Positions 1-8,496 of a stretch of DNA of 64,000 bases are shown here, one piece after another. Every line of letters starts with the position of its first letter. The first letter of the stretch is position 1. The notes under the pieces are model-generated. The model did no database searches. It saw only the letters and a list, made by a program, of their open reading frames with translations, and was not told the DNA's origin. The position numbers and the translations under genes were made by a program. The DNA lies in contig JADKGY010000006.1 in the NCBI GenBank assembly GCA_016722045.1, positions 186,001 to 250,000 on the forward strand. The letters are read 5' to 3'. The DNA is from Candidatus Opimibacter skivensis (GTDB taxonomy: Bacteria > Bacteroidota > Bacteroidia > Chitinophagales > Saprospiraceae).

Positions 1-1
1 C

Positions 2-538
2 CATTCGTTTACGATCACTAATCAGGGTGGTTGTGTGTCTGCCGCGTCGAGTACGATCGTGATCCATGCGCACGCATTTATGCCACCTGCGCCTTTAGTC
101 ACAGTCAATGGAGCTCTGCTACACTCTGATGCGCCTGTGGGTAATCAGTGGTATGATGGTAATGGTATTATTGCCGGAGAAACTGCACAGGACTTCATAG
201 CGCCACAAACTGGTGATTATTATACTATTGTGACATTGAATGGATGTACATCGGATACGTCTAATGTGGTGATCATTGATTTCACCGCTATTGATCCGGT
301 GGAGTCAGGAAATAAAATAAAAGTATATCCGAATCCGGTGAAAGATGAATTGATGATTGAGATGCCTGGGAATAAGGAGAGTGTGAAGTTTGAGATATTG
401 AATTCTGTGGGGCAGGTTGTTTATAAAGGGCATATGACGGAGAAAGTAATTGTGAAGATGACGAAGTATTGGGCGGGGGCGTATGTGATAAAAGTGAGTG
501 GGGAGAATGGGGGTGTTAGAAGGATAATAAAAGGGTAA
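2..538 (+). CDS. T9SS type A sorting-domain protein, 3' end (partial)
   Basis: The reading frame is open to the left edge of the window, so this is only the C-terminal end of a larger secreted protein. The visible part begins with an Ig/adhesin-like repeat with a cysteine pair (NQGGCVS, NGCTSDTSNVV). It ends in a clear type IX secretion type A sorting domain: VYPNPVKDEL, then FEILNSVGQVVYKG, then GAYVIKVSG and a basic tail. That tail directs export across the outer membrane and surface attachment or release in Bacteroidota. The stop is followed at once by a purine-rich repeat resembling the one after the stop at 6841. The function of the missing N-terminal part is unknown. Confidence 0.85.
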   Translation, partial: HSFTITNQGGCVSAASSTIVIHAHAFMPPAPLVTVNGALLHSDAPVGNQWYDGNGIIAGETAQDFIAPQTGDYYTIVTLNGCTSDTSNVVIIDFTAIDPVESGNKIKVYPNPVKDELMIEMPGNKESVKFEILNSVGQVVYKGHMTEKVIVKMTKYWAGAYVIKVSGENGGVRRIIKG

Positions 539-700
539 AAAGGCAGAAGAGGCAAAGGGAATCTGGAATAACGAATAAGGAATATGGAAATAAGAACGAG
601 AATTGAGAATGGGAAATAATTGTTATCAATTTGTCTATGTGGCAGCCCTTCTTTTCTAAGTGTCTACTGAATTGATTTAAGTTTCTAAGTGGTAAAAATT
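539..700 (+). repeat. 3' repeat module after T9SS gene, copy A
   Basis: Directly after the stop comes a purine-rich stretch with AGGCAGAAGAGGCAAAGG, then drifting words such as GAATAACGAATAAGGAATA. A T-rich element follows at about 653-697, containing TTTCTAAGTG and TTAAGTTTCTAAGTGGT. The same two parts, in the same order and orientation relative to the gene, lie after the stop at 6841 on the minus strand. No gene is seen here. Confidence 0.6.
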
Positions 701-806
701 GCAAAAGAGGAAGCATTAAGATGAATTAGCGGCTGAAGAAAAATCAATAGACAAAAATATTTTTTGCTTTGCCCTGGCGACATTTTCAGAATTATAAATT
801 TACAGC

Positions 807-1388
807 ATGAACAAAACCCGTCTCGAAGCTTTCAGCGATGGTGTGCTCGCTATCGTCATCACGATCATGGTCCTGGAATTTAAAGTACCTCATGGGGCTG
901 AATGGAGTGACCTTGTTCCCCTGATCCCCATCGTGCTGAGTTATGTGTTGAGTTTTATTTATATAGGTATCTACTGGAATAATCACCATCACATGATGCA
1001 TACGGTGAAGTCCGTGACTGGTGATGTCCTGTGGGCAAACCTGCATTTGCTTTTCTGGTTATCTCTTGTTCCTTTCGTGACGGGGTGGATGGGCGAAAAT
1101 CATTTTGCCTCTGTTCCACTTGCTTTATACGGGCTTGTGCTGTTGATGGCAGCGATAGCCTATTTTGTTTTACAAACACGCATCATTAAAAATCACGGTC
1201 CTGATTCTATACTTGCGAAAGCTGTTGGGAATGACCTGAAAGGAAAGGCATCTCCGATCATCTATATACTCGGTATTATTTCCTGTTGGATCAATCCGTG
1301 GATCGCCGGAGGAGCTTATGTACTTGTCGCCTTGATCTGGCTGGTGCCTGACAAGCGGATTGAAATTATATTCAAGAATGAATTGTAA
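807..1388 (+). CDS. TMEM175/DUF1211-family membrane protein
   Basis: 193 residues with about six predicted membrane helices. The N-terminus has the family signature R-x-x-x-F-S-D-G-V-x-A-I (RLEAFSDGVLAIVIT, residues 4-18), which lines the pore in the prokaryotic TMEM175 potassium channels. The HHHMMH stretch after the second or third helix is also typical of the family. Length matches single-repeat bacterial members, which assemble as tetramers. Likely role is a potassium leak channel of the inner membrane. It stands alone and converges with the zinc-ribbon gene at 1400. Channel activity is inferred from family only. Confidence 0.85.
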   Translation: MNKTRLEAFSDGVLAIVITIMVLEFKVPHGAEWSDLVPLIPIVLSYVLSFIYIGIYWNNHHHMMHTVKSVTGDVLWANLHLLFWLSLVPFVTGWMGENHFASVPLALYGLVLLMAAIAYFVLQTRIIKNHGPDSILAKAVGNDLKGKASPIIYILGIISCWINPWIAGGAYVLVALIWLVPDKRIEIIFKNEL

Positions 1389-1399
1389 ATGATTTAAAA

Positions 1400-1591
1400 C
1401 TAAAGCGCAAAACTTTCCCCACATTTTCTGCATGTAATCCCATGCACTTTCCTCCCACAGTGCTCACAATGCGCACTCCCTCCTACCTCGTCATCCCATC
1501 GTACGACTCCCTGACAATAATCACAATGGGTTTTGTCCGTGACAAATCCACAAGCCGGGCATTGGTATCCCAGGACAGGTCCTTGTTCCAT
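1400..1591 (-). CDS. small zinc-ribbon protein
   Basis: 63 residues with four C-x2-C knuckles: CPAC, CDYC, CEHC and CRKC. These could form two zinc ribbons. There is no signal peptide or membrane segment, so it is probably cytoplasmic. The ATG at 1589-1591 is the obvious start and the stop lies 12 nt from the convergent TMEM175-like gene. The regular cysteine spacing supports a real gene despite its size. Its partner (nucleic acid or protein) cannot be told from sequence. Confidence 0.65.
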   Translation of the reverse strand: MEQGPVLGYQCPACGFVTDKTHCDYCQGVVRWDDEVGGSAHCEHCGRKVHGITCRKCGESFAL

Positions 1592-1754
1592 AAGTAAAAT
1601 TTCATTTATTATCTGAGAAAGATAGTTGTCTAATCAGCTCCCAACTTAAAGAATTAGGTTGGATATAAAAAATCTTATAAACTGTTTTTAAATATATTAA
1701 CTTAGACCTCCATCACAATTTTACATCCCTATTAATCACATTTCAATTCACCCA

Positions 1755-1858
1755 TGCAATCAAACTCACGTTTCACGTCTCACGACTCACGTGATGAGGC
1801 TGAACATAGCATACCCACTACTCACTCACAATTCACTATTCACTAATGACGATAAACT
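1755..1858. repeat. drifting short repeats upstream of the MBL-fold gene
   Basis: The stretch is made of near-repeats: TCACGTTTCACGTCTCACGA, then CACTACTCACTCACAATTCA and TTCACTATTCACTAATG. The TTCACTATTCACTA word recurs at about 41205-41218, and the reverse complement of the first word resembles repeats at 18430 and 55605. The open frame running through it (from 1791) is an upstream extension, not coding sequence. Confidence 0.55.
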
Positions 1859-1865
1859 TTCACAC

Positions 1866-2873
1866 ATGAATGAGTCAAAACATCTCCCCTTCCATCTTTT
1901 TTTCCTTCTCTGTTTCATCGGGACTTCCTTTCTTTCCGCCCAACCATTTTCATCGCGCCATTTCGAAATAGAAAAATTAGATGACGGGGTGTGGGCCGCC
2001 ATCGCAAAGATTGGGGGCCATGCCATTTGCAATGCAGGCATTATTGACCTCGGCGAAGAAACGCTCATTTTTGATCCTTTCATGACGCCCGAAGCAGCAG
2101 ATGATCTAAAAAAAGCCGCAATGGAACTGACAGGTCATCCGGTGAAGTATGTCGTGAACAGTCACTATCACAATGATCACATCGGCGGCAATCAGGTATT
2201 TGAAAATGCCACGCTCATCAGCACTACCCGAACCCGCGAATTAATAGCTCAAAATCAACCTGATGAAATTGAATATGGAAAGACCGATGCTTCGAAGCGC
2301 CTTGCAGATATCAATGCGGCTAACATTACCAGTATGAGCAATCAGGCTATGGAAGAACATGAGATGTGGAAAGGATATTATGAAGCCTATGTGACTTCCG
2401 GTCCGGTTCTACGCGTCATTCTGCCGACATTGCTGGTTGATCATGAATTGTCGATCATGGGTTCGAAGCAAAATGTAAAATGTATTACCCTTGGTACAGG
2501 TCATACGGAAAGTGATCTCTTTCTTTACCTACCCGAAAAAAAGATTCTTTTCCTCGGCGACCTGTTGTTTATAAAAAACCATCCCTGGATGAAAGAAGGA
2601 AATACCGATCATTGGATAATCACCCTTGACTCTATAAAAATGATGGACAGCAAAATGATCGTGCCCGGCCATGGACCTGTAGGCTCTAAATCCGATATCG
2701 ATGTGATGGAAAACTATTTCAAACAAATATTTGAAACTGCTCTGGCTTATAAAAACAAAGGCATGTCCCCTGAGCAGGATGAGTCACTTTCTTCTCCTGC
2801 CAGTTATTACAGCTGGTTGCTCTCCATGTTTTATAAATACAATGTGATATATGCATATGGACTGCTACACTAA
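1866..2873 (+). CDS. secreted metallo-beta-lactamase-fold hydrolase
   Basis: The start is set at the ATG at 1866, which opens a good signal peptide (MNESKHLPFHLFFLLCFIG, cleavage near FLSA/QPF). An ATG in the same frame at 1791 would add 25 residues coming from repeat DNA. The mature part has the metallo-beta-lactamase metal motif H-x-H-x-D-H (SHYHNDHIGG), a downstream histidine in GTGHTESD, an aspartate in FLGDLLF and a final PGHGP loop. It is therefore a two-metal hydrolase exported to the periplasm. The substrate is unknown. Subclass B3-like or quinoprotein-relay-like members share this layout, but beta-lactam hydrolysis should not be assumed. Confidence 0.8.
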   Translation: MNESKHLPFHLFFLLCFIGTSFLSAQPFSSRHFEIEKLDDGVWAAIAKIGGHAICNAGIIDLGEETLIFDPFMTPEAADDLKKAAMELTGHPVKYVVNSHYHNDHIGGNQVFENATLISTTRTRELIAQNQPDEIEYGKTDASKRLADINAANITSMSNQAMEEHEMWKGYYEAYVTSGPVLRVILPTLLVDHELSIMGSKQNVKCITLGTGHTESDLFLYLPEKKILFLGDLLFIKNHPWMKEGNTDHWIITLDSIKMMDSKMIVPGHGPVGSKSDIDVMENYFKQIFETALAYKNKGMSPEQDESLSSPASYYSWLLSMFYKYNVIYAYGLLH

Positions 2874-3030
2874 ATGACATTAGACCATTGACAATATCAA
2901 TAGACCATTGCCAATTGATTTCCCACTTCCTTTTCTTCGAAATTGCGGGATCACCGCTTTGCTCGAATTGCCTATTGCACATTGCTTATTGCTTATCGCC
3001 TATTGTCATCTAACTGTCAATTATCATTAA
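2874..3030. repeat. drifting ATTGCC/CCATTG repeats
   Basis: Right after the stop the sequence repeats TAGACCATTGACAATA and TAGACCATTGCCAATTG. Later it repeats CCTATTGCACATTGCTTATTG and relatives ending near TATTGTCAT. Period is about 7-9 or 18 bases with drift. No coding potential or clear hairpin is seen. Confidence 0.5.
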
Positions 3031-3089
3031 TTAAAACAATGCCAGAGTAATTGTTCGGATATTAGAAGAGACAACAGATCAGCCAGGCA

Positions 3090-4799
3090 ATGCGGTTCAT
3101 TATTCCCATTCTCTTCACTATCATTATCCTCAGCACGGCTTGTCATAAATCTGAAAATGTAATCCCCACTCCACTTCCAATTGTTGAAATCTCAACGGAT
3201 AAAGCAGTTTACAAACCGGGTGATGTTGTAACATTTACACTCGCCTTAAGTCCGGACAATCCTATTAAAGTCCGTTATAAATATCTGAACGAGATTATTG
3301 AGGAGAATACGATCTCAACTACCACATGGACGTGGACACCTCCTACTCAGGATTTCAAAGGCTACATGACAGAATTGTCATCGACCACAAATGGTACTGA
3401 ACAAATCATCGGCACAATAGCTGTAGATGTTTCTTCTGACTGGAAAAATTTTCCGCGATATGGATTCCTCTCAAGTTTTCATGAGATGTCATCTGCTGCT
3501 ATGGATGATAATATCAAACGACTGTCTCGATATCACATCAATGGATTGCAGTTTTATGAACCGACAGAAAAATATCACAAGCCTCTCGCAGGGACAGTGA
3601 ATAATCCTTCTTATATGTGGCAGGATTTCGCCAGGAGATCAACTTATAAACCTACCGTGGAAGGTTACATCGCAAAAGCCCATCAGGCTGGAATGAAAGC
3701 GATGCTCTATAATCTCATCAATGGCGCACTGGAAGATGCAGAAGCAGATGGAGTGAATAGAAAATGGTATTTGTTCACAGATAGATTTCACACACAAAGA
3801 GCTTTCTATGATCCGGGCAGTGCATTTAAAAGTCCGATCTACCTGATGAATCCAACGCATACCGCATGGATTGAATACATGGCTTCAAAAAACACGGATC
3901 TGTATGCTGTATATAATTTTGACGGAATCCATTACAATCAAATTCGTAACCTGGGTAATCTCAATGATTTTATTGGCTTCGGAATTTACCTCAGCAACGG
4001 ATACAATACTTCGCTTCAAACTCTGCATTGGGCAAATCCATCCAAGGATCTTTTGTTAACTACGTTCAATTCATGGGACGCCGGATATTATACTGATTTT
4101 AGATATTTTGAATTATGGAATCCTCAGTTGGATTTTGCCGATCTGTATGCATACAAGGTTAGTCCTCCTGACCCTAAAATATTTGTTCTTGCCGCTTATG
4201 TCAATTATGCACTTGCGGATCATCCGGGATTTTTCAATACGCCATCCGTATTGTTTGCAGACGCTGTGATTTTCGCTTTGGGTGGAAGTCATATTGAACT
4301 GGGTGAACACATGCTTTGCAACGAATATTTCCCAAATGACAATCTACAAATGAAGCCCGATCTACAAAGCAAGCTGGTGACGTATTATGATTTCCTTACG
4401 GCTTATGAAAACGTACTGCGAGATGGCGGCAGAATCTACGAAGCCGAACTTACGTCGTTGGATCATAAGGTGAATATCTATCCATGGCCGCCTCAAATCG
4501 GTGGTGTCACTTCTGTAGAAAGAGAGATGGATAACAGGCAGGTGTATCACTTACTTAATTTTACAAATGCCACTACGCTGCAATGGCGGGACGATACAGG
4601 TATTCAGACAAAACCTGATCCCATTGAAGACTTCGAGTTAACCTATACAAGCTTAGACCATGTGAAGAAAGTATGGTTTGCTTCACCGGATTATATGGAA
4701 GGTGCATCGGAAGAAATTGATTTCAAACAGGATGGAATAAAGTTGTCTTTTAAAGTACCATATCTAGAGTACTGGACTATGATTGTCGTTGAATATTGA
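3090..4799 (+). CDS. GH66-like glycoside hydrolase lipoprotein, possible nucleophile loss
   Basis: 569 residues with a lipobox (ILSTAC, Cys18), so probably a surface or periplasmic lipoprotein. A beta-sandwich region (about 30-115) precedes a TIM-barrel region with family 66 (dextranase / cycloisomaltooligosaccharide transferase) landmarks: GLQFYEPTEKYHKPLAG (152-168), YIAKAHQAGMKAMLYN and FDGIHYNQIRNLGN (277-290). A C-terminal beta domain follows. In characterised GH66 enzymes the segment after FDG carries the catalytic aspartate two residues further on. Here that position looks like Asn283. Glu341 (FRYFELWN) may be the acid/base. Family call is from memory of these motifs, and activity is uncertain. 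Confidence 0.7.
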   Translation: MRFIIPILFTIIILSTACHKSENVIPTPLPIVEISTDKAVYKPGDVVTFTLALSPDNPIKVRYKYLNEIIEENTISTTTWTWTPPTQDFKGYMTELSSTTNGTEQIIGTIAVDVSSDWKNFPRYGFLSSFHEMSSAAMDDNIKRLSRYHINGLQFYEPTEKYHKPLAGTVNNPSYMWQDFARRSTYKPTVEGYIAKAHQAGMKAMLYNLINGALEDAEADGVNRKWYLFTDRFHTQRAFYDPGSAFKSPIYLMNPTHTAWIEYMASKNTDLYAVYNFDGIHYNQIRNLGNLNDFIGFGIYLSNGYNTSLQTLHWANPSKDLLLTTFNSWDAGYYTDFRYFELWNPQLDFADLYAYKVSPPDPKIFVLAAYVNYALADHPGFFNTPSVLFADAVIFALGGSHIELGEHMLCNEYFPNDNLQMKPDLQSKLVTYYDFLTAYENVLRDGGRIYEAELTSLDHKVNIYPWPPQIGGVTSVEREMDNRQVYHLLNFTNATTLQWRDDTGIQTKPDPIEDFELTYTSLDHVKKVWFASPDYMEGASEEIDFKQDGIKLSFKVPYLEYWTMIVVEY

Positions 4800-4969
4800 A
4801 ATGAAAAATGTCAATTTATAATTTTAATGCCCATTTCCAACAACCCTGGGATAAACCTCCCGCTCTACTGGAAACAATCAAACGCCCATGAAATAATATG
4901 CGCAATCTGCGTTCCACAAAAGATGCTTGATAAGCGCCTTCTCCTATTCATTTTCGCAAACAACATGTG

Positions 4970-5001
4970 TGTGTAAAATGATAAATAAACAAGTAAATTT
5001 G
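4970..5001 (+). promoter_or_regulatory. candidate Bacteroidota promoter
   Basis: TAAATTTG at 4994-5001 fits the Bacteroidota -7 consensus TAnnTTTG and lies 27 nt before the TTG at 5028. A TGTG-rich patch at about 4970 could stand in for the -33 TTTG. Weak, single-site evidence. Confidence 0.25.
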
Positions 5002-5027
5002 GTCGTCATTTAGAAAATACAATCACC

Positions 5028-5309
5028 TTGTACACGAAATATTCCTTCAGAGTTGCTATGCTGCTCATTCTGTTATTAGTAGTCATGATCACAGTGAGCA
5101 TTGTATGGTCTACACCGAAGACCGGTGGCCTGATGATGCCGCCCATCCTATTTATGATCATTGCAGGGAGCATCACCGGGAGTTATTTCGCATTTAAGTC
5201 TTTTAAAGAAAGGACCGATTACAGAAAAATTATTGGCGATGTTATAAATTTTGGAATGGTGAGTCTGGTCATCAGCCTTTTCTTTTCAAAAATGATCGAC
5301 ATATCCTAA
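5028..5309 (+). CDS. small hypothetical membrane protein
   Basis: 93 residues with three likely membrane helices (residues 9-28, 36-55 and 73-89) and a short charged loop, FKSFKERTDYRK. The frame opens with TTG at 5028. The first ATG is at 5058, which would trim the N-terminus to the first helix. It is followed 38 nt later by a GNAT gene in the same direction. I do not recognise the family. Confidence 0.55.
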   Translation: MYTKYSFRVAMLLILLLVVMITVSIVWSTPKTGGLMMPPILFMIIAGSITGSYFAFKSFKERTDYRKIIGDVINFGMVSLVISLFFSKMIDIS

Positions 5310-5347
5310 AGCCATTCCATTATGAAGATTTATTAACACTTTTTCCC

Positions 5348-5866
5348 ATGAACTCGATTTTCCCCGCTACACCAAAGGATGCTGTTTTACTTTCCGTCAT
5401 TGGCAGACAGTCCCTCATTGAATCGCATGGACATAGCGCTTCTGAAAAAGATATCAATCATTACCTGGATCACAATATGTCAGAAGAGGCGTATCATCAG
5501 GAGCTCATCCATCCGGAAAATCTCTACCACATCATCTATGCGGATGGAATACCGGCAGGCTATTCGAAAATAATATTGAATTCTCCCCGTGCCGAAGTCC
5601 AGCAACAAAATATAACCAAGCTGGCCAGGATCTATATTTTAAAAGAATTCTATGGACAGGATATTGGTAAAGATTTGTTCAGTTATATTCTTGACCTGTC
5701 AAAACAACATCAACAGGCCGGTATGTGGCTAAACGTCTGGACAGAAAATCACAGAGCTATTGCTTTTTACAAAAAACAAGGATTTGAAATTATCGGAAGA
5801 CATGATTTCGAAGTCTCGCCTACACATTTCAATCCGAATCATGTGATGTATCTGGCGTACGTATAA
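5348..5866 (+). CDS. GNAT family N-acetyltransferase
   Basis: 172 residues. The GNAT core is visible: beta4 and the acetyl-CoA loop in LARIYILKEFYGQDIGKDLF (Q-x-x-G-x type pyrophosphate loop), followed by NVWTENHRAIAFYKKQGFE, the standard motif B ending of the fold. It would transfer an acetyl group from acetyl-CoA to an amine. The substrate cannot be predicted. It is soluble and cytoplasmic and sits between two small membrane-associated genes in the same direction. Confidence 0.85.
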   Translation: MNSIFPATPKDAVLLSVIGRQSLIESHGHSASEKDINHYLDHNMSEEAYHQELIHPENLYHIIYADGIPAGYSKIILNSPRAEVQQQNITKLARIYILKEFYGQDIGKDLFSYILDLSKQHQQAGMWLNVWTENHRAIAFYKKQGFEIIGRHDFEVSPTHFNPNHVMYLAYV

Positions 5867-5889
5867 AGAATATTGGGAAAAAGACCTAT

Positions 5890-6564
5890 ATGAAATCAAT
5901 TTTATTATATTTTATTGGTGTTTTGACATTTATCATTATTCTATGTGGTTTCGGTATATTTTTATTTGCTCATAGCTTCGATCTGGATGAAAATAAAATA
6001 CTCAAAGACTCAAGGGCTGCTTTTAAAAGGGAAGTTTTTAAAAAAGAAATTATTGCAAAATCAGATGAAATTCATAATATGTGCATATTCCTTACCCGAA
6101 ATGCAGATAGTCTGCTTTTTTATAATGTTAAAGTGAATTACGTTGAAACTAAAAACAATGGAGTAATATCCAGGCAACCTATGAAAAAGGATGATTTTTA
6201 TAGATTTTCGATAAATAAAGAAAATTTTATTTCGTATTCCGGTCCGAAAAATCTGCGCGATAGCATTCAATATTATCTTGATAAGATAAATCCTGAATTA
6301 ATACTTTTTTTTGAAGTTCACTCCATTAAAAATAATCACAACTCTTTCAATAATGAACAGGGAAATGTAGACATGTACTTCAATGTGGAAAAAAAAGATC
6401 CCTTAAATCCCAACTATTATCTTAGTCATTATATCACCTATAATCAAATCAATTCCGGACAAGTCCTTGAAATTGATAATATCCGGAGTAATTTAAAACG
6501 GGATACTGTACTTTCAGACAGGCTTATATATTCTATCGAAGTAAGCCCATATGCCGGGCTCTGA
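5890..6564 (+). CDS. hypothetical protein with N-terminal membrane anchor
   Basis: 224 residues. Residues 1-27 form one strongly hydrophobic helix (ILLYFIGVLTFIIILCGFGI) with no cleavage site, so the protein is probably anchored in the inner membrane with the remainder in the periplasm. The rest is lysine- and asparagine-rich, and the gene is noticeably more AT-rich than its neighbours, which may indicate transfer. It starts 23 nt after the GNAT stop. No family recognised. Confidence 0.55.
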   Translation: MKSILLYFIGVLTFIIILCGFGIFLFAHSFDLDENKILKDSRAAFKREVFKKEIIAKSDEIHNMCIFLTRNADSLLFYNVKVNYVETKNNGVISRQPMKKDDFYRFSINKENFISYSGPKNLRDSIQYYLDKINPELILFFEVHSIKNNHNSFNNEQGNVDMYFNVEKKDPLNPNYYLSHYITYNQINSGQVLEIDNIRSNLKRDTVLSDRLIYSIEVSPYAGL

Positions 6565-6621
6565 TTAGTTTAAATTCAAATTCGGAAGAAATAATTATTA
6601 TGAAGATCGCCTTTCCTCCTT

Positions 6622-6840
6622 TTTACCACATAGAAACTTAAGGAAACTTAAGAAGTCACTTAGAAAATTTTTTTCCTCTTTTCACTCTCCTACCTTTTCC
6701 GCCTATCCTCCTCTTCTGCCTCTTCTGCCTTTTCTGCCTCTTCCACCTTTTCTGCCTCTTCTACCTCTTCTGCATCTTCTACCTTTTCTGCATCTTCTGC
6801 CTTTTCTACCTTTTCTTCCTCTTCTGCCTTTTCCGCCTTT
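6622..6840 (-). repeat. 3' repeat module copy B, with 9-bp TTCTGCCTC array
   Basis: From 6714 to 6840 there are about 14 units of a 9-bp repeat (plus strand TTCTGCCTC/T with drift), ending exactly at the stop of the cyclase gene (6841-6843, minus strand). Farther from the gene, at 6622-6667, lies an element whose reverse complement has TTTTCTAAGTGACTTC and TTAAGTTTCTATGTGGT. This mirrors copy A at 539-700. The array is open in several frames but looks non-coding. Confidence 0.65.
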
Positions 6841-8406
6841 TTACATCCTCACAAATCTCCCCACCGATCCAAATTTATCAGTTAGTATTGTATATACGCC
6901 AGTCTCAAGATTGCTGACATCAACAGTGACGACATTCTGTCTTTGATCTGAACCAACTTTTTGCGTTGACCGTACATAACCAAAAGCATCAAGGAGCATC
7001 CATGTGTATGAAGAATTTTCATTGACCATCAAGCTAAACTGAAGGGATGTGCCATACACAGGATTAGGAGATAGCGAGCTATGTGCTGCAACTGAAATAC
7101 TTCGGCCATACACACCATGTGTTTGCTTATCATTGTTCGAATCATCTGACGGACTTGTGGTCGGGCATTGATCACTTAACTGACCACCGAACTTATCACA
7201 TTTATTTTTGGGAAGTTGCTCGACATAATCACTCAGGTCTTTTGAATCTTCAGCATCGTATTCTTCTGCTTCTGCATTCCATGTCCAATGCCATCCCGGT
7301 GCGGCCGGATTGTCATAGAGATCATATCCCTGTTTCCGCATCTTGTTGACAAATTGTTTTAAATAAAGATCACGAAATCCCGGTGGCCCCATTTCAATAG
7401 AGAGAATCAATCCATCCGTATTGTAATTAAATAATCCATTCGGAATATCATCCGGAGCAAACACGGTGATCGGATAATCGATGTAAGGTGATTTGGCAAA
7501 TTGATTTTCAGGCCCATGATGTACGACATTGCCACCATCATATCCTGTCTGGTGCACTGCTTCATTGAGTGTGCCCAGCAATGCTTCCTGCTCTGGTGTA
7601 ATCTGTCCCACGCCTTGCTTAAAAGGAAGTGAAGGAGGCATAGGCGCTCCCTGTCCCGATCCATGATAAAAACCAACCATCAGCAAATCATAATCTGCCG
7701 TAAGATATCGTGGTGTCACCCCATCGCTTTCTTTCACATCAGGTGTAGCCATGACCTGCAACGGCGTAAGCTGATCCGGTACACGATCTTCACAACGATC
7801 GATAAACTGTGAAGGAGAAAATTCAGGCAACCAATAACAAACTTTTGATGGATCATCATTAGGAACCAACACGATTTCATCCAATGCATTCGTATCATTT
7901 GGACCTGTGAATTTATTCTCATCAATATAAACAGAGAAAATTCCACTGCAGGAACTGACCTGAAGTTGCCGTGGTAATGTAAGTCTTGAGTTGAGATTTG
8001 TTTGTGCAAGACTATCATATTTCAAAATCTTTTTACTTCGTTCTTCTCCTGTAAATACTTTCCAAAGTTTACTGTAACGTTGTTTGATCGGTAGAAAACC
8101 TTTTTGCGGGCCCCAGTTTGAGCTCTTAGGCTTTACATCCATTCCTTTTGTTGCTGCGCCACCGATGATGAGATCAGTACCATCCGGATTGACAGGCCTT
8201 GTCAGGATGATGACATTTTGAGCATCAGCTACATGTGCAAATGCCAGTGCATGTGCGGGCGCCATACCGGATTGACAAATAGCTGCACCACCGGAAAGAG
8301 GCACTTTGAATAAATCAAGCTTCTCCGATGGAAAATATATTTTTTGAGAATGATCGGATGGAGGAAATCCCGCAACATTAAATGAAGCCATTCCACCGTT
8401 GAGCAA
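6841..8406 (-). CDS. EF/CyaA/ExoY-type nucleotidyl cyclase with T9SS tail
   Basis: 521 codons without interruption. Residues about 45-375 match the anthrax edema factor / CyaA / ExoY catalytic core. ATKGMDVKPKSSNWGPQKGF (85-104) holds Lys87 and Lys94, equivalent to the two ATP-binding lysines. YLTADYDLLMV (234-244) holds Asp238 and Asp240, the metal aspartates. LNEAVHQTGYDGGNVVHHG (280-298) holds His297, and FVNKMRKQGYDLYDNP closes the core. The usual catalytic histidine is Lys92, as I recall for ExoY. Residues 446-521 (LSPNPVYGTS to GRFVRM) are a T9SS type A sorting domain. This frame opens at TTG 8406 and an ATG lies at 8391. It is probably the C-terminal part of a larger gene. The predicted reaction is NTP to cyclic NMP, acting outside the cell or in a target. 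Confidence 0.8.
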   Translation of the reverse strand: MLNGGMASFNVAGFPPSDHSQKIYFPSEKLDLFKVPLSGGAAICQSGMAPAHALAFAHVADAQNVIILTRPVNPDGTDLIIGGAATKGMDVKPKSSNWGPQKGFLPIKQRYSKLWKVFTGEERSKKILKYDSLAQTNLNSRLTLPRQLQVSSCSGIFSVYIDENKFTGPNDTNALDEIVLVPNDDPSKVCYWLPEFSPSQFIDRCEDRVPDQLTPLQVMATPDVKESDGVTPRYLTADYDLLMVGFYHGSGQGAPMPPSLPFKQGVGQITPEQEALLGTLNEAVHQTGYDGGNVVHHGPENQFAKSPYIDYPITVFAPDDIPNGLFNYNTDGLILSIEMGPPGFRDLYLKQFVNKMRKQGYDLYDNPAAPGWHWTWNAEAEEYDAEDSKDLSDYVEQLPKNKCDKFGGQLSDQCPTTSPSDDSNNDKQTHGVYGRSISVAAHSSLSPNPVYGTSLQFSLMVNENSSYTWMLLDAFGYVRSTQKVGSDQRQNVVTVDVSNLETGVYTILTDKFGSVGRFVRM

Positions 8407-8496
8407 TGCAACGACACGGTCCTAATTTTAGAATACCTAGGTGCAAAACCATGGAATATACTATCAAACCTTGTCATACATTGAGGACATTCCTTT

